DNA of 64,000 nt from Blastococcus atacamensis (lineage in GTDB: Bacteria; Actinomycetota; Actinomycetes; Mycobacteriales; Geodermatophilaceae): the NCBI RefSeq assembly GCF_002938425.1, contig NZ_POQU01000003.1, positions 1 to 64,000 of the forward strand, in the 5' to 3' direction. The notes under the pieces were generated by a model. That model worked only from the letters and a program-made list of their open reading frames with translations. It was not told the DNA's origin and did not search any database. How positions within the stretch are numbered: position 1 is the stretch's first letter; every line of letters starts with the position of its first letter. The translations under genes were made by a program, and so were the position numbers. Shown here piece by piece: positions 53,407-61,479 of the stretch.

Positions 53407-54450
53407 GTGAATCGGTGCCAGAGGCCCGGAGGGACGGCTTTCTCAGCTTCTTCCTCGGGACTGCGGCGTGCCGCTCGGGCCCTGGCGGAGGAGGTCCTCA
53501 TCGGCGGCTGCCAGGTGCTCGCCGCAGTGGCGGCGGCGCCACTGGCACGACGCTGGTACGCCCGCTGGGGGGCGCGGCCCGAGGAGGTAGCGGCCGCTCT
53601 GCCCGGTGACGACCTGATCCCCTCCCCGGTGCTCGGCTACACCCGGGCGATAACCATCGGGACCCCGGTCGAGTACGTCTGGCCCTGGGTGGCTCAGATG
53701 GGTCAGGGGCGGGGCGGCCTGTACAGCTACGACGCGCTGGAGAACCTGGTGGGATGCGACATCCACAGCGTCGACCGCGTGCTGCCGCGCTATCAGCAGG
53801 TGCAGACCGGAGACCTGGTGCGGCTCGGCCGCGAGGGTTATCCCTGTTTCCGGGTCGCCGACGTCGAGCCGCAGCGAACCCTCGTCCTGATCGGCGCGGA
53901 CGTCCGGCCGCCGCACGCCGCCGGCGCGGTCCAGAACGGGACCGCCGGCACCTGGCAGTGGTCCCTGCAATCGCGAGACGGCGGACGGCGGACCCGCCTC
54001 GTCGTCCGGCAGCGACTCCTCTTCCCGCCGTCGCAGCGGTTCATGTGGCGCATCGTGGACGCCGTGGGGTTCGTGATGGACCGCCGGATGCTGCGGGGCA
54101 TCCGACGCCGTGCCGAACAGCTTCTGGCTGGGTCTCCGCGTTCACCTAGGGGCGGTTCAGCGCGTGGAGGGACGGTTGAATGGGTCGAGCCCGTCGAGTG
54201 TCCCGCCCCGGGTCTGATGGAGGCTCTCGATCCACGTGAGGATGAGAGTTATCGCGGCACCGAGGAAGTACCCCGACGAGCTGCGGGAGCGAGCGATCCG
54301 GCTGGCGGTCGAGGCTCGGCGCGACCCGGCCACCCGGCCGGGGGCGCTGGCCCGGGTCGGGAAGCAGCTGGGCATCAACCCGGAGACCCTGCGGAATTGG
54401 GTGACGCAGGCCGAGATCGACGCAGGGCACCGGCCCGGGACGACCACTGA
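53407..54450 (+). CDS. SRPBCC-type protein, 3' end replaced by IS insertion
   Basis: Residues about 30-245 form a recognisable protein: an N-terminal hydrophobic helix, then YTRAITIGTPVEYVWPWVAQMGQGRGGLYSYDALENLVG, a START/polyketide-cyclase-like (SRPBCC) barrel seen in actinobacteria, ending RGIRRRAEQLL. From about 54,150 the frame enters the left end of the insertion element and runs to a stop at 54,450 inside it. Little of the native C-terminus appears to be lost. GTG 53,407 is preferred over GTG 53,371. Confidence 0.65.
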   Translation: MNRCQRPGGTAFSASSSGLRRAARALAEEVLIGGCQVLAAVAAAPLARRWYARWGARPEEVAAALPGDDLIPSPVLGYTRAITIGTPVEYVWPWVAQMGQGRGGLYSYDALENLVGCDIHSVDRVLPRYQQVQTGDLVRLGREGYPCFRVADVEPQRTLVLIGADVRPPHAAGAVQNGTAGTWQWSLQSRDGGRRTRLVVRQRLLFPPSQRFMWRIVDAVGFVMDRRMLRGIRRRAEQLLAGSPRSPRGGSARGGTVEWVEPVECPAPGLMEALDPREDESYRGTEEVPRRAAGASDPAGGRGSARPGHPAGGAGPGREAAGHQPGDPAELGDAGRDRRRAPARDDH

Positions 54451-54634
54451 CGAGGCGGCTCGAATCGCTGAGCTGGAGCGGGAGAACCGGGAGCTGCGCC
54501 GGGCCAACGAGATCCTCAAGACGGCGTCGGCGTTTTTCGCCCAGGCGGAGCTCGACCGCCGACTGAAGTGCTCGTCGAGTACATCGACGAGCACAGGGGG
54601 CGCTTCGGGGTCGAGCCGGTCTGCGCGGTGTTGA
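54236..54634 (+). CDS. IS3-family transposase OrfA
   Basis: A 132-residue frame: helix-turn-helix (YPDELRERAIRLAVEARR; INPETLRNWVTQAEID) and a leucine-zipper segment (ARIAELERENRELRRANEILK) as in IS3 OrfA. The native part ends near RRLK; the rest is overlap with orfB. A TTTTTC run at 54,533-54,538 is a candidate -1 slippage site for making OrfAB. Confidence 0.82.
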   Translation: MRMRVIAAPRKYPDELRERAIRLAVEARRDPATRPGALARVGKQLGINPETLRNWVTQAEIDAGHRPGTTTDEAARIAELERENRELRRANEILKTASAFFAQAELDRRLKCSSSTSTSTGGASGSSRSARC

Positions 54635-55502
54635 GGGACACCGGCGTGCAGATCGCCCCGAGCACCTACTACGCGGCCAAGATCCGGCCGCCCTCGGCAC
54701 GGTCGGTCACCGACGCGGCGACCACCGCGGTGATCGAGCAGGTGCACGCCGAGAACTTCGGCGTCTACGGCGCCCGCAAGATGCACGCCCAGCTGCACCG
54801 GCAGGGCCACCGGGTGGCCCGCTGCACTGTCGAGCGGCTGATGCGCACGGCCGGGCTGCGCGGCATTACCGGGGCGAAGGGTCCGCGGACCACGGTGCCC
54901 GGCACCGGCCCGGACACCCGCCCGGACCTGGTCGATCGGGCCTTCACCGCCACCGGCCCGGACCGGCTGTGGGTTGCCGACATCACCTACTGCCGCACCT
55001 TCGCCGGCTGGGTCTATGCCGCGTTCGTCGTCGACGTCTACTTCCGCCGGGTGGTCGGCCGGCAGCTGTCGCGCTCGCTGCGCACTGAGCTGGCCCTCGA
55101 CGTGCTGGAGATGGGCATCTGGACCCGCCGCCGGGCCGGCCGGGACCTCGGCGGACTGATTCACCACTCGGACAAGGGCGTTCAGTACGTCGCCGTGGGC
55201 TACACCCAGCGGCTCGCCGACGCCGGCCGGTCGCCTCCGTCGGCTCGACCGGGGACGCGTATGACAACGCGCTGGCCGAGGCGTTCAACTCGCTGTTCAA
55301 GGCCGAGCCGGTCCGCAACAGGGGCCTGTTGAAGGGCATCGACGACCTCGAGATCGCCGTCGCCGAGTACGTGGACTGGTTCGACCACCGACGCCTACAC
55401 GGCGAGATCGGCCTTGTTCCACTGGCCGAGCACGAGGAGGACTTCTACCGGCACAACACCGCGGCGACTACCGTCGCCGCGTCAGTTCCGAGTCTCCACT
55501 GA
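54568..55502 (+). pseudogene. IS3-family transposase OrfB, frameshifted
   Basis: The DDE integrase core starts in one frame with the first Asp in WVADITYCRTF and the second in HHSDKGVQYV. Near 55,225-55,238 the frame changes; the third catalytic residue appears in the new frame in NALAEAFNSLFKAE, followed by YVDWFDHRRLHGEIG and a TGA at 55,500-55,502. One frame alone stops at 55,332 without the Glu. So the transposase as written is dead. Confidence 0.8.
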
Positions 55503-55506
55503 ACCC

Positions 55507-55807
55507 GGGGCGGGACAGAGTCCCGGACGGTGGGCGCTCCCGACTCCGGCCCAGACCGCGTAGCCCGGCTCAGGGGCCGCCCGGCGCGCCCCGTGCTCCG
55601 CGTCTGTTCGCCCCGGTCGGCTCGAGCGGCGGCAGTCCGAGAACGAGCCCCTACCCGGGCAAGACCCCGCGGCTCATCCAGCCCTAAGACCTCTGTCGTC
55701 GGGACCTCCGCACCTCGTGCGGCGGTCGATGCGTCGCAGAAGGTGGCACTCGAGTGCACACGGCCGGGTCGCGACCGAGCGTCGGTCGACCGAGGAGTGG
55801 ACCTCCG
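55507..55807. other. Intergenic stretch without a recognisable gene
   Basis: Sequence between the IS element and the SHOCT gene. It has no convincing reading frame. It contains the palindrome GGGACAGAGTCCC (3-base spacer) at about 55,513 and a weak DosR-like GGGACCTCCGCACC at 55,701-55,714. Confidence 0.5.
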
Positions 55808-56074
55808 ATGATGTTCTGGACGGATCACAGTCCCACGGCGTGGGACTGGCTGACGATGACGGTGTCGATGCTCCTGTTCTGGGCGCTGCTGATCACGCTG
55901 ACCGGGGTGCTGGTACGGGAGCCGACCCGCCCGGCCCGGCACGGGCACGCGACAACGGCGACGCCGGACCGGTTGCTCGCGGAACGGTTCGCTCGCGGGG
56001 AGATCGACGAGGGAGAGTATCGGCGTCGACTGGCGACGCTGACGCGCTCGGGGCAGGAGCCACCGACGCCTTGA
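55808..56074 (+). CDS. SHOCT domain small membrane protein
   Basis: An 88-residue protein with one transmembrane helix (LTMTVSMLLFWALLITLTGVLV) and a C-terminal SHOCT motif (LLAERFARGEIDEGEYRRRLATL). Such proteins are abundant in actinobacteria with unknown function. ATG 55,808 (or 55,811) is used. Bases 56,075-56,284 hold no gene. Confidence 0.8.
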   Translation: MMFWTDHSPTAWDWLTMTVSMLLFWALLITLTGVLVREPTRPARHGHATTATPDRLLAERFARGEIDEGEYRRRLATLTRSGQEPPTP

Positions 56075-56284
56075 GGGCACCTGCGCCTCGGACGATCGCT
56101 GTCCCGCACGACGGCATCGGAGACGGCTGCATCCTGAACGAGCCGTGATGGAGACCAGGGTCGGGCGGAGTACCCACCGGCGGCGGTCATCCCAACAGCG
56201 CACGGTGGCTGGACATCCGACGCTCCGCGTCCTCTACCCACCGCATCACGCACCGCCCGGACCACGTACGGAGGAGGGGGACCT

Positions 56285-56761
56285 TTGTCCAGCACTGATG
56301 TTCACCGGCGCCTCGAGGTTTTCGACGAGACCGAGTGCCGGCGTCTGCTGGCAATCGCCGTGATCGGCCGGCTTGGCTACACCGAGGGCGCCCTCCCGTC
56401 CATTCAGCCCGTGCACTTCACGGTCTTCGACGGCCAGGTCATCATCCCCACCCGAGTGGGGAGCAAGGTCGCGGCCGCCAGCCGCGGAGCCGTCGTGGCC
56501 TTCGAGGTCGACGAGTACGACGCCGCGCTGCGCACCGGATGGAACGTCACCGTCATCGGGCCGTCCCGGGTGATCAGCGACCCGGACGGAGTGCACGCGT
56601 TGGACGAGCTCGGCGCGCAGGCCTGGGCGCCCCCGGACGCGGCGTGCTACGTAGCTGTGCAGATCGCCATCGTCCGCGGCCGACGCGTCATCGCCGCGTC
56701 TGCCGTCGCCGAAGGCACCGAGGCCGTTCTTGCCGCCGTCCCGTGCGGCGGAGCAAAGTAG
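56285..56761 (+). CDS. Pyridoxamine 5'-phosphate oxidase family protein
   Basis: A 158-residue flavin- or F420-binding split-barrel protein: CRRLLAIAVIGRLGYTEGALPSIQPVHFTV, IPTRVGSKVAAASRGAVVAFEVDEYD, and GWNVTVIGPSRVI. Similar small PNPOx proteins are members of the mycobacterial dormancy regulon. TTG 56,285 is the start, with GAGGAGGGGG just upstream. It is not a true PdxH judging from its length. Confidence 0.83.
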   Translation: MSSTDVHRRLEVFDETECRRLLAIAVIGRLGYTEGALPSIQPVHFTVFDGQVIIPTRVGSKVAAASRGAVVAFEVDEYDAALRTGWNVTVIGPSRVISDPDGVHALDELGAQAWAPPDAACYVAVQIAIVRGRRVIAASAVAEGTEAVLAAVPCGGAK

Positions 56762-56913
56762 CAGTGCCTGGCTTGTTCAGCTGGGTCGTCGACGGGCTCC
56801 GTCCAGCTGCGGGGAACCCCGTACCGATGTACCACCTGCCCATGCCGGCTGCCGGCGCCCGGGAGCTGCCCGAACGTCGGCTCGCCCGTGCCTGAATCAG
56901 CGGTGTACCGGCA

Positions 56914-57318
56914 CGACCGGGCCTCACCGACGACGAGCTCACCGAGCTGGCGGGGCAGGCGGGGGCCACTGGCCCGGACGTGGAGTGCGGCATCCGTGGC
57001 CTGGCCTTCGAGGAGTGGACCCGGACGGTCACTGATCGGGCCAGCGAGGACGGCGTCCGCGGCACGCCCACGGTGCTGCTCGACGGCCATCTACTGTCCC
57101 CGGCACAGCTGGAGCCGACTGCGGTCGCCGGAGCGGTCCGCCTGAGAGCGACGTCCCGGGTCGTCGGACGGCCCTCAGCCGTCGTGCGTCGCTCGCTGAG
57201 GAACGGAGACACTGAGCAGGACGACGCTGTCCTCATCGGCGTGCAGACTGTGGCGACAGTTTGGGATGGGGCTGATCTGCTGTACCCCCAGCTCGGCGCC
57301 CTGATCGCCGGTCAGTAG
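56914..57318 (+). pseudogene. C-terminal fragment of DsbA-like thioredoxin
   Basis: The frame reads LTDDELTELAGQAGATGPDVE, then FEEWTRTVTDRASEDGVRGTPTVLLDG, the C-terminal half of a DsbA/Thioredoxin_4 protein with its cis-Pro region (GTPT). The CxxC-bearing N-terminal part is absent. Homology ends near 57,150; beyond that the frame runs antisense to the cupin gene up to 57,318. Confidence 0.65.
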
Positions 57319-57515
57319 CCGCACGTGGCCCCGAAGCACCAGGAGACTGGCGGCGCCGGGACTCTCGTGCTCACTGAGCTCGGATCCGCTCGTCAGCGCT
57401 ATCACCGTCTGACGCAGCCCGTCGACAGGATGAGGCAACGTGCGCCCCGCCGGTCGGCGTGCTCGGTGCGAGCGCGTTGAAGCAGCTCGTCGGCAAGGGC
57501 GTGCAGATCGGTCAC
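57175..57515 (-). pseudogene. Cupin-fold protein with frameshift
   Basis: On the minus strand a GTG at 57,515 opens VTDLHALADELLQRARTEH. Around 57,440-57,460 the homology moves to another frame: GLRQTVIALTSGSELSEHESPGAASLLVLRGHVRLLTG and RHSLHADEDSVVLLSVS, a typical small cupin found near stress genes. The frame ends at 57,175. The second part alone has an ATG at 57,438. Divergent from narG. Confidence 0.65.
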
Positions 57516-57593
57516 GTCACTGTGCGACGCGTCGCCACGACTGTCCTCCGGGTCAGCTCGCTCCGGTCAGGTCGGACCCCTGGCGGCCCACTC

Positions 57594-57607
57594 AGGACCT
57601 CGGTCCC
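57594..57607. promoter_or_regulatory. Candidate DosR-like box upstream of narG
   Basis: AGGACCTCGGTCCC differs from GGGAC-N4-GTCCC at one base. It lies in the 247-base gap between the cupin gene and narG, 155 bases before narG and 79 before the cupin start. Confidence 0.4.
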
Positions 57608-57695
57608 TGACTCGGTGACCCGCCACTGCCGTACAAAGTCCCATCTGGATTCCTTCTCGCCTGAGTGTCGTGATGCGGCGCCGGGCCGCATTGGG

Positions 57696-57711
57696 TGTGA
57701 TGAGATTCACG
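57696..57711 (+). promoter_or_regulatory. Candidate CRP/FNR-family site upstream of narG
   Basis: TGTGATGAGATTCACG matches the CRP-family palindrome TGTGA-N6-TCACA at 9 of 10 fixed positions. It is 51 bases before the narG GTG, near where an activator of an overlapping promoter would sit. In actinobacteria CRP/FNR-type regulators control nitrate reductase and other respiratory genes. Confidence 0.5.
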
Positions 57712-57762
57712 TGTCTGCCGTGGTCCGAGTGACGCAGGCAACATCGACCGACGAGGAGAGAT

Positions 57763-60700
57763 GTGACTCGCTCACGAGCCGGCGGCGCCGGGACGACCGA
57801 CGGAAACTCTGGCTTCGACAGCGGAATCTCCGAAGCTCTCGTGAAGACCTCCCGGTTCTTCCGGAAGGGGGACGTGAGCGCCGACCTGCGCTCACTGCAC
57901 CAGATCGGCGGGCGGGACGCCGACAGCTTCTACCGGGACCGCTGGTCGCACGACAAGGTGGTCCGGTCCACGCACGGGGTGAACTGCACGGGTTCGTGCT
58001 CGTGGAAGGTCTACGTCAAGGACGGGATCATCACCTGGGAGGCCCAGCAGACCGACTACCCGTCGACCGGTGCCGACCGCCCCGAGTACGAGCCCCGCGG
58101 CTGTCCCCGTGGCGCCGCCTTCTCCTGGTACACCTATTCGCCCACGCGGGTGCGCTATCCGTACGTGCGTGGCTCCCTGCTGACGATGTACCGCGAGGCG
58201 AAGGCCCGACTCGGCGACGCGGTGCTGGCGTGGGCCGACATCGTGGACGACCCGGAGAAGGCGCGCACCTACAAGTCGCAGCGCGGCAAGGGCGGGCTGG
58301 TGCGGGCGTCGTGGGACGAGGCGACGGAGATGATCGCCGCCGCGCACGTGCACACGATCAAGAAGTACGGGCCGGACCGCGTCGCCGGCTTCTCCCCGAT
58401 CCCCGCGATGTCGATGGTGTCGCACGCGGCCGGGGCGCGGTTCATGTCGCTCATCGGTGCGCCGATGCTTTCGTTCTACGACTGGTATGCCGACCTGCCG
58501 GTGGCCTCCCCACAGGTGTTCGGTGACCAGACCGACGTTCCGGAGTCCGGTGACTGGTGGGACGCCGCCTACCTGATCCTGTGGGGTTCCAACGTCCCGG
58601 TCACCCGTACGCCCGACGCGCACTGGATGACCGAGGCCCGCTACCGGGGCCAGAAGGTCGTCGTGATGAGCCCGGACTACTCCGACGCGACGAAGTTCGC
58701 CGACGACTGGCTGGCTCCGCACCCCGGCACCGACGGCGCGCTGGCGATGGCCATGGGCCACGTGGTGCTCAAGGAGTTCTTCGTCGACCGGCAGGTGCCC
58801 CGCTTCCAGGAGTATGTGAAGAAGTACAGCGACCTCCCGTTCCTGCTCACCCTGACCTCGCGCGGGGACGGCTACGTGCCCGGCAAGTTCCTCACCGCGG
58901 CCGACCTGGGCGACCTCGAGGAGGGCGCGGAGTTCAAGACCGTGCTCGTCGACTCGGCCACCAACGAGCCCCATGTCCCGAACGGGTCGCTGGGCTTCCG
59001 CTTCGCCGAGGCCGGCAAGGGCAAGTGGAATCTCGACCTCGGCGAGGTGAACCCGCTGCTGAGCCTCTACGACGGTGGTGCCGAGTCGGTGACGGTCGAC
59101 CTGGCCCGGTTCGACACCCCCCGCGGCGAGGGCGCGACGATGCGCCGCGGCGTTCCGGTCCGCCGGTTCGGCAAGCATCTGGTGACGACCGTCTACGACC
59201 TGTTGCTGGCGCAGTTCGGCGTGGGCCGGACGGGGCTGCCGGGGGAGTGGCCGGCGGGCCTGGACGACCCCTCGCAGCCCTACACCCCGGCCTGGCAGGA
59301 GCAGTTCACCGGTGTGTCCGCGGCCGCCGCGGCGCGCATCGGCCGGGAGTTCGCGCAGAACGCCGACGAGTCCAAGGGCCGGTCCATGATCATCATGGGT
59401 GCGGGCACCAACCACTGGTTCCACTCCGACACGATCTACCGCGCGTTCCTCACCCTCACCACGCTGACCGGCTGCCAGGGAGTGAACGGCGGCGGGTGGG
59501 CGCACTACGTCGGCCAGGAGAAGTGCCGGCCGGTCACCGGCTGGATGACCCTGGCCTCCGCGCTGGACTGGGCCCGCCCGCCGCGGCAGATGATCCAGAC
59601 CGCCTACTGGTACCTGCACACCGACCAGTGGCGTTACGACCAGACGACGCTGGACGGTTTTGCCTCCCCGCTGGGGGAGGGGCGCTTCAACGGCAAGACG
59701 CCGGCCGACGTCCTCGCGCAGTCGGCGCGCATGGGGTGGATGCCGTCGTACCCGACGTTCAACCGCAATCCGCTCGACCTGGCCGACGAGGCGGCCGCCG
59801 CCGGGAAGGAACCTGGCGAGCACGTGCTCGACGGGTTGCGCGACGGCAGCCTGCGGTTCGCCGCCGAGGACCCCGACGCGCCAGAGAACTTTCCTCGGGT
59901 GTTGACGATCTGGCGGGCCAACCTGCTCGGCTCGTCGGCCAAGGGCAACGAGTACTTCCTCAAGCACCTGCTCGGTACCGACAACGCCGTCCGCGCGGAG
60001 GAAGCGCCGCCCGAGGCCAGGCCGAAGGACCTGGTCTGGCGGGAGGAGGCGCCCACCGGCAAGTTGGACCTGCTGCTCGCGCTGGACTTCCGGATGACCA
60101 GCACGACGATCTACTCCGACATCACGCTGCCGGCCGCCACCTGGTACGAGAAGCACGACCTCAACACCACCGACATGCACCCCTACGTGCACTCGTTCAA
60201 CCCGGCCATCTCGCCGCCGTGGGAGACGCGCACCGACTTCGACGCCTTCGGCAAGATCGCCAAGGCGTTCAGTCGGCTGGCCGCCAAGCACCTCGGCGTC
60301 CGCAAGGACCTGATGGCGCTGCCGCTGCTGCACGACACCCCCGACGAGATGGCCAATCCGCGGGGGGTGGTGCGGGACTGGAAGGCCGGGGAGTGCGACC
60401 CGGTCCCGGGGAAGACGATGCCGAAGTTCGTCGTCCAGGAGCGGGACTACGCGGCCGTCGCGCAGAAGTGGCAGGCGCTCGGGCCGCTGGTGGAGAAGCT
60501 CGGCCTGCAGGTCAAGGGAGTGACCACCAAGCCGGACAAGGAGGTCGAGTACCTCCGGCACAAGAACGGTGTCATCCGGGACGGCGTCGCGGCGGGCCAG
60601 CCGGCCCTGGCCCGGGACGTGCACTGGTGCGAGGCCATCCTGGCGCTGTCCGGGACGACCAACGGGCGGCTCGCGACGCAGGGCTTTCGGTTCTCCGAGG

Positions 60701-61479
60701 AGCGCACCGGCATGCAGATGGCCGACCTGGCCGCCGAGCACGAGGGCAAGCTGGTCACCTTCGCCGACACCCAGGCGGCGCCGACGCCCGTCATCACGTC
60801 ACCGGAGTGGTCGGGCAGCGAGCACGGTGGCCGGCGGTACTCGCCGTTCACCATCAACGTGGAGCGGCTCAAGCCGTGGCACACCCTGACCGGGCGGATG
60901 CAATTCTTCCTCGACCACGACTGGATGACCGAGGCGGGGGAGAACTTGCCGGTGTTCCGGCCACCGCTGGACATGCACACCCTGTTCGGCGAGCCGCAGG
61001 TCGGTGACCAGGGTGAGCTGGGCATCACCGTCCGGTACCTGACCCCGCACAACAAGTGGTCGATCCACTCGGAGTACCAGGACAACCTGTTCATGCTGTC
61101 GCTGTCCCGGGGCGGGCAGACCGTCTGGATGAGCACCCAGGACGCCGCCAAGGTCGGGGTGCGCGACAACGACTGGATCGAGGCGGTCAACCGCAACGGG
61201 GTCGTGGCCGCCCGGGCCATCGTGTCCTCCCGGATGCCCGAGGGGACGGTCTACATGTATCACGCGCAGGACCGGCTCATCGATGTACCGCTCACCGAGA
61301 CCAACGGCAGGCGCGGTGGCATCCACAACTCGCTGACCCGGCTGTTCCTCAAGCCCACGCACCTGATCGGTGGTTATGCGCAGCTGTCCTTCGCCTTCAA
61401 CTACCTCGGGCCCACCGGCAACCAGCGCGACGAAGTGACCGTCATCCGCCGCCGGCACAACCAGGAGGTTCAGTACTGA
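57763..61479 (+). CDS. narG: Respiratory nitrate reductase alpha subunit
   Basis: A 1238-residue molybdoenzyme subunit that reduces nitrate to nitrite on the cytoplasmic face. The N-terminal [4Fe-4S] (FS0) motif HGVNCTGSCSW is at about residue 70 with the downstream PRGCPRGAAFSWY segment; the Mo-bis-MGD signatures SMVSHAAG and ADDWLAPHPGTDGAL follow. Length matches NarG. There is no twin-arginine motif intact at the N-terminus, as usual for cytoplasmic NarG. GTG 57,763 has GAGGAGAG upstream. The stop overlaps narH. Confidence 0.95.
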   Translation: MTRSRAGGAGTTDGNSGFDSGISEALVKTSRFFRKGDVSADLRSLHQIGGRDADSFYRDRWSHDKVVRSTHGVNCTGSCSWKVYVKDGIITWEAQQTDYPSTGADRPEYEPRGCPRGAAFSWYTYSPTRVRYPYVRGSLLTMYREAKARLGDAVLAWADIVDDPEKARTYKSQRGKGGLVRASWDEATEMIAAAHVHTIKKYGPDRVAGFSPIPAMSMVSHAAGARFMSLIGAPMLSFYDWYADLPVASPQVFGDQTDVPESGDWWDAAYLILWGSNVPVTRTPDAHWMTEARYRGQKVVVMSPDYSDATKFADDWLAPHPGTDGALAMAMGHVVLKEFFVDRQVPRFQEYVKKYSDLPFLLTLTSRGDGYVPGKFLTAADLGDLEEGAEFKTVLVDSATNEPHVPNGSLGFRFAEAGKGKWNLDLGEVNPLLSLYDGGAESVTVDLARFDTPRGEGATMRRGVPVRRFGKHLVTTVYDLLLAQFGVGRTGLPGEWPAGLDDPSQPYTPAWQEQFTGVSAAAAARIGREFAQNADESKGRSMIIMGAGTNHWFHSDTIYRAFLTLTTLTGCQGVNGGGWAHYVGQEKCRPVTGWMTLASALDWARPPRQMIQTAYWYLHTDQWRYDQTTLDGFASPLGEGRFNGKTPADVLAQSARMGWMPSYPTFNRNPLDLADEAAAAGKEPGEHVLDGLRDGSLRFAAEDPDAPENFPRVLTIWRANLLGSSAKGNEYFLKHLLGTDNAVRAEEAPPEARPKDLVWREEAPTGKLDLLLALDFRMTSTTIYSDITLPAATWYEKHDLNTTDMHPYVHSFNPAISPPWETRTDFDAFGKIAKAFSRLAAKHLGVRKDLMALPLLHDTPDEMANPRGVVRDWKAGECDPVPGKTMPKFVVQERDYAAVAQKWQALGPLVEKLGLQVKGVTTKPDKEVEYLRHKNGVIRDGVAAGQPALARDVHWCEAILALSGTTNGRLATQGFRFSEERTGMQMADLAAEHEGKLVTFADTQAAPTPVITSPEWSGSEHGGRRYSPFTINVERLKPWHTLTGRMQFFLDHDWMTEAGENLPVFRPPLDMHTLFGEPQVGDQGELGITVRYLTPHNKWSIHSEYQDNLFMLSLSRGGQTVWMSTQDAAKVGVRDNDWIEAVNRNGVVAARAIVSSRMPEGTVYMYHAQDRLIDVPLTETNGRRGGIHNSLTRLFLKPTHLIGGYAQLSFAFNYLGPTGNQRDEVTVIRRRHNQEVQY

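Larger units (their letters stand above)
54154..55506 (+). mobile_element. IS3-family insertion sequence
   Basis: An element of about 1.35 kb with two overlapping transposase frames of the IS3 type. Its ends begin GGTTCAG...TGGAG on each side (54,154 and, inverted, ending 55,506), imperfect inverted repeats of about 25 bases. GGGGC occurs directly outside both ends (54,149-54,153 and 55,507-55,511) and is a candidate 4-5 base target duplication. The transposase orfB is frameshifted, so the copy is probably immobile by itself. Confidence 0.8.

Noticed and set aside
55513-55525. GGGACAGAGTCCC palindrome beside the IS element
   Set aside because: Its spacer is 3 bases, not 4, so the half-sites are out of phase with the other boxes, and there is no gene start near it.
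56278-56291. GGGACCTTTGTCCA, a one-mismatch DosR-like box
   Set aside because: It coincides with the ribosome binding site and TTG start of the PNPOx gene, so it is explained by translation signals and badly placed for an activator.
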